Shown: positions 53,518 through 62,200 of the stretch, piece after piece | Layout of the letters: each line of letters begins with the position of its first letter | Position numbering within the stretch: the stretch's first letter is position 1 | Position numbers and translations under genes: made by a program | Source: Petrimonas sp. IBARAKI | Lineage (GTDB): Bacteria; Bacteroidota; Bacteroidia; Bacteroidales; Dysgonomonadaceae | Direction of reading: 5' to 3' | Assembly (NCBI GenBank): GCA_002356435.2 | Contig: AP018040.2 | Span: 992,001-1,056,000, forward strand | DNA: 64,000 nt | The notes under the pieces: model-generated | The model's database searches: none | Told to the model about the DNA's origin: nothing | Seen by the model: only the letters and a program-made list of their open reading frames with translations

Positions 53518-54726
53518 TTATTTTGTTTTTCCTCTCACCATCGATGGCGGCGGTTTTATTAACGCAATTACTTCTCCCGGTTTTAATCCGTCTGATACGA
53601 TAGCTTCTTTGGAAGAAGAGAGTCCGGTTGTTATTGGACGCATCTCGTATTTGTTTTTCTTCTTCACATACACAACTTTAAGGGAGTCTTCTTCATAAAT
53701 GGCAATTTGTGGAACCACGATTGTGTCGCGGATTTGTTTTATGAATACCCGGCAATTTGCTGTGAAACCGGGTTCAGGGAGTTGCAGTGCGCTGTCTACA
53801 GATGCTTCTACCTCAAAAAACTTTACCTTCGAATCCCTTTTATAGGGTTGGCCTACGGGCAGTTTTTTGGTGATTTTTCCATAGGCGACGTTGTTGGGCA
53901 TAGCATCGAAACTGAAGCTAACGGAATCGTTCTCGTTTATCTGGCGAAAGTCCACTTCCCCCGCCATCATTTTTACCTTCATTTCCGAAACTTCAGGCAT
54001 GGTGATCAACGGCATGTTGTTCCATACATTGTCACCCACCTTCAGTTTTTCTCCTGTCATCCGGGAATTAGAGACAACGGTTAGTCCTTTACGCGGGGAG
54101 CGTATGGTTAAGCCGTCGAGAATGGTCTTTGCGGAGGCTAACCGGTTGGTTAATTGTTGAATATTAAGCTCCAATTTTCTTACCTCTGATTGATTGATGA
54201 TCTCGAGAGCTTCGAGCTTCTTCTCAAATTTATTTTTTTCGATTAGCGCCCGTTCAAGCTCTAATTCCTTGATTCGTTTCTGTGTAGGAGTGGCGAAATG
54301 TAATTGGAGGGAGTCTAATTGCGCTATTTCGGTATCGGCTTTATTGTTTTTTACTTGTGCCTCAAGCAGGGCGTACTGCATCTGTAAATCAGCTTTTACC
54401 TTGCTTAATTCGGCTACTGCAGTTTCCAACTGCATCGCTAAGTTATCGTGAAGGGTTTTACGGTCATTGTCTTCGAGAATGCACACAACATCTCCTTCAT
54501 TGACATGCGTTCCGTCATCAATAAGGAAAGTAATAATGGCATCCACATTGCTAGGACAGGCTATTGTTGTGTATCGGACAGGTTCAGCAACGCCGTCGAT
54601 CATCAGGGTGTTTTCAAAATTGGACGTTAGTACAGGGTATGTTGAGATCTTTTCTTTATTGCTTTTGTTGCATGAACAGATTAACAATAAAAAGGCCAGC
54701 ATCCATAAAATTACATATCTTTCCAC
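53518..54726 (-). CDS. HlyD/MacA-type periplasmic adaptor lipoprotein (first of three)
   Basis: A 402-residue adaptor with a lipoprotein signal ending LLLICSCNKSNK. The coiled coil runs over about residues 85-185 (ELSKVKADLQMQYALLEAQV onward), between lipoyl halves (HVNEGDVVCILEDND and IRSPRKGLTVVSNS). The C-terminal part includes GFTANCRVFIKQIRDTIVVP. It is the first gene of the six-gene efflux operon, with a promoter at 54752-54782. The three adaptors differ too much to be recent duplicates. Confidence 0.87.
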   Translation of the reverse strand: MERYVILWMLAFLLLICSCNKSNKEKISTYPVLTSNFENTLMIDGVAEPVRYTTIACPSNVDAIITFLIDDGTHVNEGDVVCILEDNDRKTLHDNLAMQLETAVAELSKVKADLQMQYALLEAQVKNNKADTEIAQLDSLQLHFATPTQKRIKELELERALIEKNKFEKKLEALEIINQSEVRKLELNIQQLTNRLASAKTILDGLTIRSPRKGLTVVSNSRMTGEKLKVGDNVWNNMPLITMPEVSEMKVKMMAGEVDFRQINENDSVSFSFDAMPNNVAYGKITKKLPVGQPYKRDSKVKFFEVEASVDSALQLPEPGFTANCRVFIKQIRDTIVVPQIAIYEEDSLKVVYVKKKNKYEMRPITTGLSSSKEAIVSDGLKPGEVIALIKPPPSMVRGKTK

Positions 54727-54751
54727 GATAGTGTTTTGTAGATTATGGTCG

Positions 54752-54782
54752 CAAATGTACGATCTTCTTTTTTATTTACGAA
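54752..54782 (-). promoter_or_regulatory. Promoter of the efflux operon
   Basis: On the minus strand TTCG is followed after 19 bases by TACATTTG (complement of 54752-54759). This is the Bacteroidota pattern with one mismatch at -33. It lies 25 bases upstream of the first adaptor's start codon. Confidence 0.65.
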
Positions 54783-54851
54783 AATTAAGTAGATTCAATT
54801 AGAGAAATTTATGATTTGTTCTGAAAAGTTTAAAATCGTGGAAAAACTGCG

Positions 54852-55490
54852 TTACGGGGCCAGCCTGTGTAACGTCCAACCCTCTTCAGTCCGGTAGTAT
54901 ACAAGCCTGTCGTGCAGACGGCCGGGACGTCCCTGCCAGAATTCGATGGTTGTGGGGAGTAGGATAAAGCCACCCCAATATGACGGGCGGAAAATTTCCA
55001 GGTCATTGAATTTTTTCTCGAAAGAGGCTTGTAGTTGTTCTAATTCCTCACGGCTCCCCAATATTTTGCTTTGCGGTGAGGTCCATGCTCCGATTTGTGC
55101 CTCGCGGGGACGTTCATTGAAATAAACATCGGAGTCAAGGGCGGAAAGTTTTTCTACCCGTCCTTCAACGCGGATCTGACGTTCAATGGAATGCCAGTCG
55201 AAAACAAGTGCGGCAAACGGATTTTCGAGTAACTCCCTGCCTTTCCGGCTAAGGTAATTGGTGAAAAACACAAATCCGTTTTTATTTATTTCTTTTAACA
55301 GCACTACCCTGGCGGAGGGCTTTCCACTTGCGGTGCATGTTGCAATAGTCATGGCGTTTGCTTCCGGGACCCCTGAGTCGATAGCTGCCTGTAGCCACTG
55401 CTGAAATTGTTCCATTGGATTGGCTTTCACTTCAGTCTCATTTAGTTCCCCTGTTGTATATTCTTCCCTGAATTCAAACAGTTTTTTCAT
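54852..55490 (-). CDS. pdxH: Pyridoxamine 5'-phosphate oxidase
   Basis: About 212 residues. It oxidises pyridoxine or pyridoxamine 5'-phosphate to pyridoxal phosphate with FMN. Family segments are ATCTASGKPSARVVLLKEIN, GFVFFTNYLSRKGRELLENP, RQIRVEGRVEKL and the C-terminal FWQGRPGRLHDRLVY. The start at 55490 (MKKLFEFREEYTTGEL) is chosen: the longer frame from 55574 would begin upstream of the -7 box at 55561-55568. Confidence 0.94.
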   Translation of the reverse strand: MKKLFEFREEYTTGELNETEVKANPMEQFQQWLQAAIDSGVPEANAMTIATCTASGKPSARVVLLKEINKNGFVFFTNYLSRKGRELLENPFAALVFDWHSIERQIRVEGRVEKLSALDSDVYFNERPREAQIGAWTSPQSKILGSREELEQLQASFEKKFNDLEIFRPSYWGGFILLPTTIEFWQGRPGRLHDRLVYYRTEEGWTLHRLAP

Positions 55491-55560
55491 TTGTGATCGT
55501 TTTTTCTGATAAAGCAACCCGATAACCTTTAGCTGCCGGTCCACATCGCGAGTTGCTATA

Positions 55561-55568
55561 CAAATATA
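55561..55568 (-). promoter_or_regulatory. -7 element TATATTTG of pdxH
   Basis: CAAATATA on the plus strand reads TATATTTG on the minus strand, about 70 bases before the pdxH ATG at 55490. The -33 position holds TGTC, a weak match. Confidence 0.5.
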
Positions 55569-55699
55569 AGCCATGCTGCAGCTATCTGACAGTGAGGTTT
55601 AGTTAATAAATACTAACGATTTTTTCTTGTAATCCTATTAAATTCAATAAGACAGAGTAATTTGCTATCTTCGCACAGGATTTAGAAATAATGTTTCGA

Positions 55700-56365
55700 A
55701 TGATAAAGGTTGAAAAGATACAGAAGAGTTTTGGTGACCTTCAGGTGTTGAAGGGAATTGATTTGGAAGTGGGTAAAGGGGAGATCGTATCGATCGTGGG
55801 TCCCAGCGGTGCAGGAAAAACCACGCTGTTGATGATTATGGGCACACTTGAAAAGGCAAATTCCGGAAAGGTAATGATTGACAACAACGACCTGAGTAAA
55901 CTCAGCGAGAAAAAACTTGCGGATTTTCGTAACAAGAATATCGGGTTTGTTTTTCAGTTCCATCAACTTCTGCCGGAATTTACGGCTTTGGAAAACGTTA
56001 TGATACCCGCACTGATCGGTAACATGAAGCAGGGTGCGACGGAGAAAAAAGCAAAAAAACTTTTGGCTATGATGGGGCTGAGTGAACGAATGGAACACAA
56101 GCCTGCTGAACTATCCGGAGGAGAAAAGCAGCGTGTGGCAGTTGCCCGCGCACTGATAAACGATCCCGTAGTTGTTTTTGCCGATGAGCCCTCGGGAAGC
56201 CTTGATACCGATAATAAAGCCGAACTGCATTCATTGTTTTTTGAACTTCGCAGCCAGCTAAATCAAACGTTTATCATTGTAACACATGACGAACAACTGG
56301 CATCCATTACAGATCGAACCATTCATATGATGGATGGGAGAATTGTTGAAAAGATTTCAGATTAA
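55700..56365 (+). CDS. lolD: LolD-type ABC transporter ATPase
   Basis: About 221 residues with Walker [18 protein letters not shown], signature [16 protein letters not shown] and Walker [13 protein letters not shown]. The sequence type is that of LolD, which powers lipoprotein release from the inner membrane with LolC/E. No permease gene is adjacent here, so it may serve a distant LolCE. A start at 55691 (MFRMIKV) is equally possible. It ends just ahead of the peptidase gene. Confidence 0.85.
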   Translation: MIKVEKIQKSFGDLQVLKGIDLEVGKGEIVSIVGPSGAGKTTLLMIMGTLEKANSGKVMIDNNDLSKLSEKKLADFRNKNIGFVFQFHQLLPEFTALENVMIPALIGNMKQGATEKKAKKLLAMMGLSERMEHKPAELSGGEKQRVAVARALINDPVVVFADEPSGSLDTDNKAELHSLFFELRSQLNQTFIIVTHDEQLASITDRTIHMMDGRIVEKISD

Positions 56366-56372
56366 AAATCAA

Positions 56373-58523
56373 ATGGCAAAAAACAAGTATTCTATGAAAC
56401 TAAAATCGTTTTTTATTATGGTAATGGCAACGACTGGACTGTTACTCTCATGTAACAACGAACAGAAATCGGATACTGATTCAAAGAACCTGGGGGAAGC
56501 TATAGGGAGATCAAAAATAAAAGTGGAGAATGGGTTAATAACCCCGGAGGTTTTGTATAGTTTTGGACGTATAGGAAGTGTGGAAGTGTCTCCGGACAAG
56601 TCGAAAATACTTTATCAGGTTACCTACGTCGATATTAAACAGAACAAGACCAATCCCGAACTTTTTGTGATGAATACTGATGGGAGCGATAAAAAACAAT
56701 TAACAGTCACCAATGCCAGAGAGAGCAATCCGCAATGGATCTCGGGGGGGAAGAAGGTCGCGTTCATAAGCAACGAAAGCGGGACATCACAAATATGGAT
56801 CATGAATCCCGACGGTAGCGGAATGAAAAAGATAACCGATGTGGAGGAAGGAATAACTGGTTTTGTTTTTTCGCCAGACAATAAAAAGGTGCTGTTCATC
56901 AAGAACGTAAAAGTGGGGGAGGCCATAAAAGATAAGCATCCCGATTTGCCGGAGGCATCGGGCAGGATCGTGGATAACCTGATGTACAAGCATTGGGACA
57001 GTTGGGTGGAAGAAATCCCGCACACGTTTGTGGCTGATTTCAGCGACGATAAAGTATCGAACATTATTGATTTACTCCAGGATGAGCCTTATGAGGCCCC
57101 CATGCTGCCTTTTGGCGGGATAGAACAACTGGCCTGGAGCCCCGACGGGAAAACCATCGCATACACCTCCCGTAAAAAAACAGGAAAGGAATACGCCGTT
57201 TCCACCAATTCCGATATCTTTTTTTACGATGTGGAAAGCGGAAAAACAACAAACATGACCGAAGGAATGATGGGTTACGATGTGAATCCGCAGTTTTCGC
57301 CCGACGGTTCAAAACTTGCCTGGCAAAGCATGGAGCGTGACGGATATGAGGCCGATAAAAACAGGCTGTTTGTGATGGACCTGGCAACGGGTGATAAGAC
57401 GTATGTGACGGAGAATTTCGACTACAATACCGATGCATTTGTCTGGAACACGGATAATAAAACCCTTTATTTGGTGGCTTGCGTTGAAGCCAAAACGCAG
57501 CTGTTCTCTGCCGATATCCGGTCGAAACAGATTTCGCCAATAACCAAAGGCAAGCACGACTATGCATCCGTTGCGCTTGGAAACGGAAAGCTTATAGCAA
57601 AACGCCATTCCATGTCGCAACCCGACGAGATATACTCCGTTGAACTTACCAACGGGCAAGCCACTGAAATTTCGTTTGAGAACAAACACATCCTGGAGCA
57701 GCTGACCATGGGCGAAACGGAAGAGCGCTGGATTGAGACTACTGACGGAAAACAGATGTTGACCTGGATAGTTTATCCGCCTGACTTCGATTCTTCAAAG
57801 ACTTATCCGGCATTGTTGTATTGCCAGGGCGGTCCTCAAAGCACGGTAAGCCAGTTCTGGTCTTACCGGTGGAACCTGCAAATGATGGCTGCCAACGGAT
57901 ATATTGTGGTGGCGCCCAACCGTCGTGGGTTGCCGGGATTCGGACAGGAATGGAACGAACAGATCAGCGGTGACTACGGTGGGCAGAACATGAAAGATTA
58001 TCTCTCCGCCATCGATGCTCTCGCTCAAGAACCGTATGTTGATGAAACCCGATTAGGTTGTACCGGGGCAAGTTATGGAGGTTTTTCCGTTTACTGGCTT
58101 GCCGGTAATCACGACAAGAGGTTTAAAGCATTCTTGTCGCATGCGGGGATTTTTAATCTGGAAGCGCAATATCTCGAGACCGAAGAGATGTGGTTTGCCA
58201 ACTGGGATATGGGAGGGCCTTATTGGGATAAATTAAATGCAGTAGCGCAGAAAACATACGCTACGTCCCCTCATCGCTTTGTGGATAAATGGGACACGCC
58301 TATTATGATTACACACGGCGAACTTGATTATCGTATCCTGGCGTCACAAGGAATGATGGCGTTCAATGCGGCACAACTTCGGGATATTCCTTCGCGGATG
58401 CTGATTTTTCCCGACGAGAATCATTGGATTTCGAAGCCGCAAAACGGAATTTTATTTCAGCGTGAATTTTTCAGGTGGTTCGATCAATGGTTAAAACCAG
58501 GAGGGAAGGTAAATACACAATAA
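56373..58523 (+). CDS. S9-family serine peptidase, DPP5-like lipoprotein
   Basis: About 716 residues from 56373; the Met at 56394 begins the lipoprotein signal ending GLLLSCNNEQ. An N-terminal beta propeller with TolB-type repeats (VSPDKSKILYQVTY, WSPDGKTIAYTSR, FSPDGSKLAWQS) is followed by an alpha/beta hydrolase domain. The nucleophile is in TGASYGGFSVYWLAG (near residue 570), the Asp in THGELDYRI and the His in PDENHWISK. It resembles the dipeptidyl peptidase 5 group of Bacteroidales, which trims dipeptides for amino-acid fermentation. It lies 7 bases after lolD. Confidence 0.88.
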   Translation: MAKNKYSMKLKSFFIMVMATTGLLLSCNNEQKSDTDSKNLGEAIGRSKIKVENGLITPEVLYSFGRIGSVEVSPDKSKILYQVTYVDIKQNKTNPELFVMNTDGSDKKQLTVTNARESNPQWISGGKKVAFISNESGTSQIWIMNPDGSGMKKITDVEEGITGFVFSPDNKKVLFIKNVKVGEAIKDKHPDLPEASGRIVDNLMYKHWDSWVEEIPHTFVADFSDDKVSNIIDLLQDEPYEAPMLPFGGIEQLAWSPDGKTIAYTSRKKTGKEYAVSTNSDIFFYDVESGKTTNMTEGMMGYDVNPQFSPDGSKLAWQSMERDGYEADKNRLFVMDLATGDKTYVTENFDYNTDAFVWNTDNKTLYLVACVEAKTQLFSADIRSKQISPITKGKHDYASVALGNGKLIAKRHSMSQPDEIYSVELTNGQATEISFENKHILEQLTMGETEERWIETTDGKQMLTWIVYPPDFDSSKTYPALLYCQGGPQSTVSQFWSYRWNLQMMAANGYIVVAPNRRGLPGFGQEWNEQISGDYGGQNMKDYLSAIDALAQEPYVDETRLGCTGASYGGFSVYWLAGNHDKRFKAFLSHAGIFNLEAQYLETEEMWFANWDMGGPYWDKLNAVAQKTYATSPHRFVDKWDTPIMITHGELDYRILASQGMMAFNAAQLRDIPSRMLIFPDENHWISKPQNGILFQREFFRWFDQWLKPGGKVNTQ

Positions 58524-58527
58524 TCAG

Positions 58528-58618
58528 TTTCGATAACGAGTGCAAGAAAAAGGAAAAAAATACGGTGAAATATTTGCAGGTTTTAAAAATATAGCTACCT
58601 TTGCACTCGCTATCGAAA
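58528..58618. repeat. Long inverted repeat around the tRNA-Asp promoter
   Basis: TTTCGATAACGAGTGCAA (58528-58545) and TTGCACTCGCTATCGAAA (58601-58618) match in inverted orientation at 17 of 18 positions, with 55 bases between them. The right arm begins inside the -7 box and covers the start of the tRNA-Asp transcript; the left arm lies just after the peptidase stop. Confidence 0.7.
58573..58603 (+). promoter_or_regulatory. Promoter of tRNA-Asp
   Basis: TTTG (58573-58576), exactly 19 bases, then TACCTTTG (58596-58603). This is the complete Bacteroidota promoter pattern, 29 bases ahead of the tRNA. Confidence 0.78.
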
Positions 58619-58631
58619 ACGATTTGCAAAC

Positions 58632-58705
58632 GGTGTGGTAGTTCAGTTGGTTAGAATACCTGCCTGTCACGCAGGGGGTCGCGGGTTCGAGTCCCGTCCA
58701 TACCG
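58632..58705 (+). tRNA. tRNA-Asp (anticodon GTC)
   Basis: A 74-base cloverleaf. Acceptor arms GGTGTGG and CCATACC pair with one G-T. The D-arm is AGTTCAGTTGGTTAGAAT, the anticodon stem-loop CCTGC-CTGTCAC-GCAGG has anticodon GTC, and the T-loop GGTTCGAGTCC is intact. CCA is not encoded. Confidence 0.97.
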
Positions 58706-58712
58706 CAGATTT

Positions 58713-58751
58713 AAAACCTAATAAGCTTGTTAAAAGCTTGTTGGGTTTTTT
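58713..58751 (+). terminator. Intrinsic terminator after tRNA-Asp
   Basis: AAAACCTAATAAGCTT and AAGCTTGTTGGGTTTT pair through G-T matches around a short loop and run into TTTTTTATTTTT, 8 bases after the tRNA. Confidence 0.8.
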
Positions 58752-58850
58752 ATTTTTGGTATTTATTTGTGCCACATTTGGAATCAACGGATCAACGGGG
58801 ATCAACCCTAAAAGTTGTGGAGGGATTTTAAAACCTTTACCTTTGTATCC

Positions 58851-58952
58851 ATGAAGACAGGATACGAGTTATTGTTGCCCCAGGGCATGACAGATTACTT
58901 TGAGGTAGTAGAGGTTGAAGAGACAGACAAGACAATTATTTTATATTTGTAA
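58851..58952 (+). pseudogene. ISAon1-type transposase N-terminal fragment
   Basis: A 33-codon frame from ATG at 58851 reads MKTGYELLLPQGMTDYFEVV, then EVEETDKTIILYL, then stop. It resembles the N-terminal region of the first ORF of ISAon1-family elements of Bacteroidota, in which a LLLP-x-G-x-x-DYFE segment is characteristic. The rest of the element is absent, so this is a decayed remnant. The surrounding gap (58752-59035) holds no other gene that I can support. Confidence 0.55.
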
Positions 58953-59035
58953 GAGAAGGGCTGATCCCATATTTGTACCTAGTCCACAAGGTGTTGGGTT
59001 GCTCTGTTATTTGCTTATGGAAATTATAAAAAACA

Positions 59036-59068
59036 AAAACACCTGAATATCAAATATTCAAGTGTTTT
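59036..59068 (-). terminator. Intrinsic terminator of tRNA-Phe
   Basis: AAAACACCTGAATAT and ATATTCAAGTGTTTT pair around CAA with one mismatch. On the minus strand the stem is followed by TTTTTGTTTTTT and lies 7 bases beyond the 3' end of tRNA-Phe. Confidence 0.78.
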
Positions 59069-59074
59069 TTAAAG

Positions 59075-59147
<73 letters not shown>

Positions 59148-59169
59148 ATCGCTTTTTTAATTGCGACTG

Positions 59170-59177
59170 CAAAGATA
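59170..59177 (-). promoter_or_regulatory. -7 element TATCTTTG of tRNA-Phe
   Basis: CAAAGATA on the plus strand reads TATCTTTG on the minus strand, 22 bases before the tRNA 5' end. A TTTG lies only 13 bases further upstream, so the -33 element is uncertain. Confidence 0.55.
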
Positions 59178-59234
59178 AAAGGATTTTTTACAAATAAAAA
59201 ATTTTTGGAACAAAAATATGCGGAAATTATCCGG

Positions 59235-60260
59235 TTATTTTCCAATTGGATTCCATCCCTGCGCTTTCAATTCCATTTCCTGTCCATCGCGGGTAACCAG
59301 GTAGCACCCTTCTTCGGGTTTAGTGATGTGGCCCACAAGATGTACGCCCGGCAGGGCAGACACTTTCTCGTGAAGAGACAAGGGAACGGTAAAAAGCAAT
59401 TCATAGTCTTCGCCGCCGTTTAACGCAACGGTTGTGACATTCATATGGAATGTTTCTGCCATTACGGCGGTTTGGTAATCGATGGGTAGCCGTTCCTCGA
59501 AAATACGGCAACCCGTGTTGCTTTGCTTACAGATGTGGAGGAGGTCTGACGATAATCCATCCGAGATATCAATCATTGCCGTGGGGACTATTTCCTGTCC
59601 GGACAGGAACTGAACAATGTCTTTCCGGGCTTCCGGCTTGAGCTGGCGTTCAAGGATATATTCTTTCCCCGAAAAATCAGGTTGAAAATCCGCTTTTCCT
59701 CCGAAAACCGCCTTTTCACGTTCCAACAATTGCAGGCCCATGTATGCCGCACCGAGGTCGCCCGAAACAAATATCAGGTCGGTATCTTTGGCTCCGTTTC
59801 GGTATACGATTTTTTCTTCATCAGCTGTGCCGACACAGGTTATGGAAATAGAAAACCCGGTTAGCGATGATGTCGTGTCGCCTCCTACGAGATCAACACC
59901 GTAAATTTCACATGCAAGTAATACCCCGGCGTAGAAAGTTTCCAGATCTTCAACCGAAAACCGTTGAGAGATACCCAATGAAACCGTTATTTGCTGTGGT
60001 TTTCCGTTCATCGCATAAATGTCGGAAAAGTTGACAACTGCCGATTTATATCCCAAGTGTTTCAACGGAACGTAAGTCAGGTCGAAATGAATACCTTCCA
60101 GCAATAAATCGGTGGTGACAAGCGTCCGTTTGTCCGAGTTGTCTATAACAGCAGCATCGTCTCCCACTCCTTTTTTTGTTGTGGGTTGCGTGAGTATTAT
60201 ATTTTTGGTGAGGTGGTCTATTAATCCAAACTCTCCTAAGGTGGAAATTTCTGTACGCAT
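59235..60260 (-). CDS. thiL: Thiamine-monophosphate kinase
   Basis: A 341-residue AIR-synthase-fold kinase that phosphorylates thiamine monophosphate to thiamine diphosphate. The N-terminal metal-binding segment GVGDDAAVIDNSDKRTLVTT (about residue 31) and the motif VNFSDIYAMNGKPQQITVSL are followed by DLVGGDTTSS and AMIDISDGLSSDL. It is the last gene of the sppA-lpxK-pnp-thiL set and begins 11 bases after pnp. Confidence 0.95.
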   Translation of the reverse strand: MRTEISTLGEFGLIDHLTKNIILTQPTTKKGVGDDAAVIDNSDKRTLVTTDLLLEGIHFDLTYVPLKHLGYKSAVVNFSDIYAMNGKPQQITVSLGISQRFSVEDLETFYAGVLLACEIYGVDLVGGDTTSSLTGFSISITCVGTADEEKIVYRNGAKDTDLIFVSGDLGAAYMGLQLLEREKAVFGGKADFQPDFSGKEYILERQLKPEARKDIVQFLSGQEIVPTAMIDISDGLSSDLLHICKQSNTGCRIFEERLPIDYQTAVMAETFHMNVTTVALNGGEDYELLFTVPLSLHEKVSALPGVHLVGHITKPEEGCYLVTRDGQEMELKAQGWNPIGK

Positions 60261-60271
60261 AAATTAACTGC

Positions 60272-61084
60272 TTACATTCTTTCCACAATTGCCCGCATAA
60301 TTTCTGCCATTTTGGGCTGAGCAATTTTTGCAGCTTCCTGTACCTCTTCGTGTGAAACTTCCACAATTTTTCCGACTACACCTAGGTCAGTAATGATGGA
60401 AAAAGCCAATACTTTCATTTTGGCGTGGTTGGCAACGATAACTTCGGGGACGGTGGACATGCCTACGGCATCACCGCCGATAACGCGGAAGAAATGATAT
60501 TCTGCAGGCGTTTCAAACGTCGGGCCGGATACGCCTACGTACACACCGTGCTGTAACTTGATGTTTTTCTCTTTGGCAATTTCCATCGCCATTAACCGGA
60601 GTTCTTTGTTGTAGGCTTCGCTCATATCGGGAAATCTTGTTCCCAGTTCGTTGTAGTTCTTGCCGTGAAGCGGATGCTCGGGAAACATGTTAATATGATC
60701 TTCAATGAGCATGATGTCGCCCACGTCGAAGCTCGGATTCATTCCGCCGGCAGCGTTTGATACGAAAAGATATTCAACACCCAAAGCCTTGAAAACACGG
60801 ATGGGAAAAGTTACCTGTTTCATGTTGTATCCTTCGTAAAAGTGAAAACGCCCTTGCATGGCCAGTACTCTTTTACTGCCGAGTGTTCCGATGATGAGTT
60901 TTCCGCTATGACCCTCCACGGTCGAAACCGGGAAGTTGGGGATTTCGGTGTAAGGAATTTCAGTTTTATCATTAATCTCCCGGGCTAGTTCTCCCAGTCC
61001 GGTTCCTAAAATGATAGCGGTATTGGGAACATCACCGATTCTATTTTTTAGATAATCGGCTGTTTGATTGATAGCTTCTAACAT
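60272..61084 (-). CDS. Purine nucleoside phosphorylase
   Basis: A 270-residue trimeric-type phosphorylase that splits purine nucleosides with phosphate. Phosphate-binding and family motifs are IILGTGLGELAREI (about residue 24), VSTVEGHSGKLIIG, MQGRFHFYEGY and FVSNAAGGMNPSFDVGD. The base-binding segment is GVSGPTFETPAEYHFF with VGMSTVPEVIVANH. The start overlaps the end of lpxK by 44 bases in another frame. Confidence 0.94.
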   Translation of the reverse strand: MLEAINQTADYLKNRIGDVPNTAIILGTGLGELAREINDKTEIPYTEIPNFPVSTVEGHSGKLIIGTLGSKRVLAMQGRFHFYEGYNMKQVTFPIRVFKALGVEYLFVSNAAGGMNPSFDVGDIMLIEDHINMFPEHPLHGKNYNELGTRFPDMSEAYNKELRLMAMEIAKEKNIKLQHGVYVGVSGPTFETPAEYHFFRVIGGDAVGMSTVPEVIVANHAKMKVLAFSIITDLGVVGKIVEVSHEEVQEAAKIAQPKMAEIMRAIVERM

Positions 61085-62159
61085 GTTTGTTGATTTTTTT
61101 ATTAAATGATTCTTTTTCGTTTTTTTCTAAAAATACTACTTCTATGGGGATATAGTACAATCTTTTTTTCACCTCTTCGTCAAGAAACGACAATGCATGA
61201 AAGCGTACAGCATCTTTCTCGGTAGTTACGATCATCTTATCGTCGTCGTCCACATCCAGGGCGTTCATTTCCCGTACAACTTCCTCAATATCTTCTTTTT
61301 TAAAAAAATGGTGATCGGGGAAGTATTTCGGATATAAATTGTACGTTTTCAGTTCCAGCTTTTCTACTAACGGTTTAGGCGATGCAATTCCAGTAATCAG
61401 AAAAACGTGCTTTTTGCGCAAATCATCGGGCTCGAGAATTTCCGGTTGCAACTCGGGGAAAACAGGTATGAGGTTACCGTAATCAAAAGTGGTGAAGTAC
61501 AGATCCTGATAAGGAAATAAATCGAGGCCGTTTTCATAAATACGGAAGTCGATGGGTTGCATATCGCGGCTGCATTTGGTGACAATGACGATTGAAGCGC
61601 GGTCTTTTCCCTGTAACGGCTCTCGCAAGTTTCCTGCGGGAAGTAATTTGTCCTCGTAGACCGGGCGGTTACTGTCGACCAATAAGATGGAGAGAGACGG
61701 AGTGACGTAGCGGTGTTGGAAACCGTCGTCCAGCAGAATGACCTGAGGTCGCTCTTCTATGTCGATGGATTGTATTTTCTCTATGGCGCTTCTCCTGTTT
61801 TTATCCACCACAACGAGTGTTCCGGGAAATTTCTGCTTTATTTGAAGCGGCTCATCACCCACATCCTGTGGCTTTGAATCGACGTCTACAATCCTGAACC
61901 CTTTGCTTTTCCGCTTGTAACCCCGGCTTAGGACGGCCACTTTATATCTTGACGATAATAAGTAGATAAGGTATTCAATGTGTGGTGTTTTTCCTGTGCC
62001 CCCCACAGTGATATTCCCCACACAAATAACGGGAATATCAAACTTGTGCTGCTTCAGGATTTTCGCATCAAACAACCTGTTCCGAAAATTCACGCCAAGC
62101 CCGTACAACCACGATAGTGGCAGCAACGAACGTCGTATATCGGGAACGGGTGAATCCAT
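61041..62159 (-). CDS. lpxK: Tetraacyldisaccharide 4'-kinase
   Basis: A 372-residue inner-membrane-associated kinase that adds the 4'-phosphate to the lipid A precursor. The Walker A motif is ITVGGTGKTPHIEYL (about residue 50), followed by AVLSRGYKRKSKGFRIVD and the catalytic-loop region VILLDDGFQHRYVTPSLSIL. The length is normal. It lies between sppA (41 bases) and pnp, whose start it overlaps. Confidence 0.95.
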   Translation of the reverse strand: MDSPVPDIRRSLLPLSWLYGLGVNFRNRLFDAKILKQHKFDIPVICVGNITVGGTGKTPHIEYLIYLLSSRYKVAVLSRGYKRKSKGFRIVDVDSKPQDVGDEPLQIKQKFPGTLVVVDKNRRSAIEKIQSIDIEERPQVILLDDGFQHRYVTPSLSILLVDSNRPVYEDKLLPAGNLREPLQGKDRASIVIVTKCSRDMQPIDFRIYENGLDLFPYQDLYFTTFDYGNLIPVFPELQPEILEPDDLRKKHVFLITGIASPKPLVEKLELKTYNLYPKYFPDHHFFKKEDIEEVVREMNALDVDDDDKMIVTTEKDAVRFHALSFLDEEVKKRLYYIPIEVVFLEKNEKESFNKKINKHVRSYQSNSRLSKK

Positions 62160-62200
62160 CTTTTGTTTACAACTTTAGATTACGCGTTTTAAAGCCTGTA

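Noticed and set aside
58524-58805. Minus-strand frame of 93 codons containing VWTGLEPATPCVTG
   Set aside because: It is the antisense of tRNA-Asp and its terminator; this translation is a well-known false protein found opposite such tRNAs.
58781-58806. Three closely spaced ATCAAC words near the ISAon1-like remnant as an IS end or iteron
   Set aside because: The words are short, the spacing is irregular and no matching end is found on the other side.
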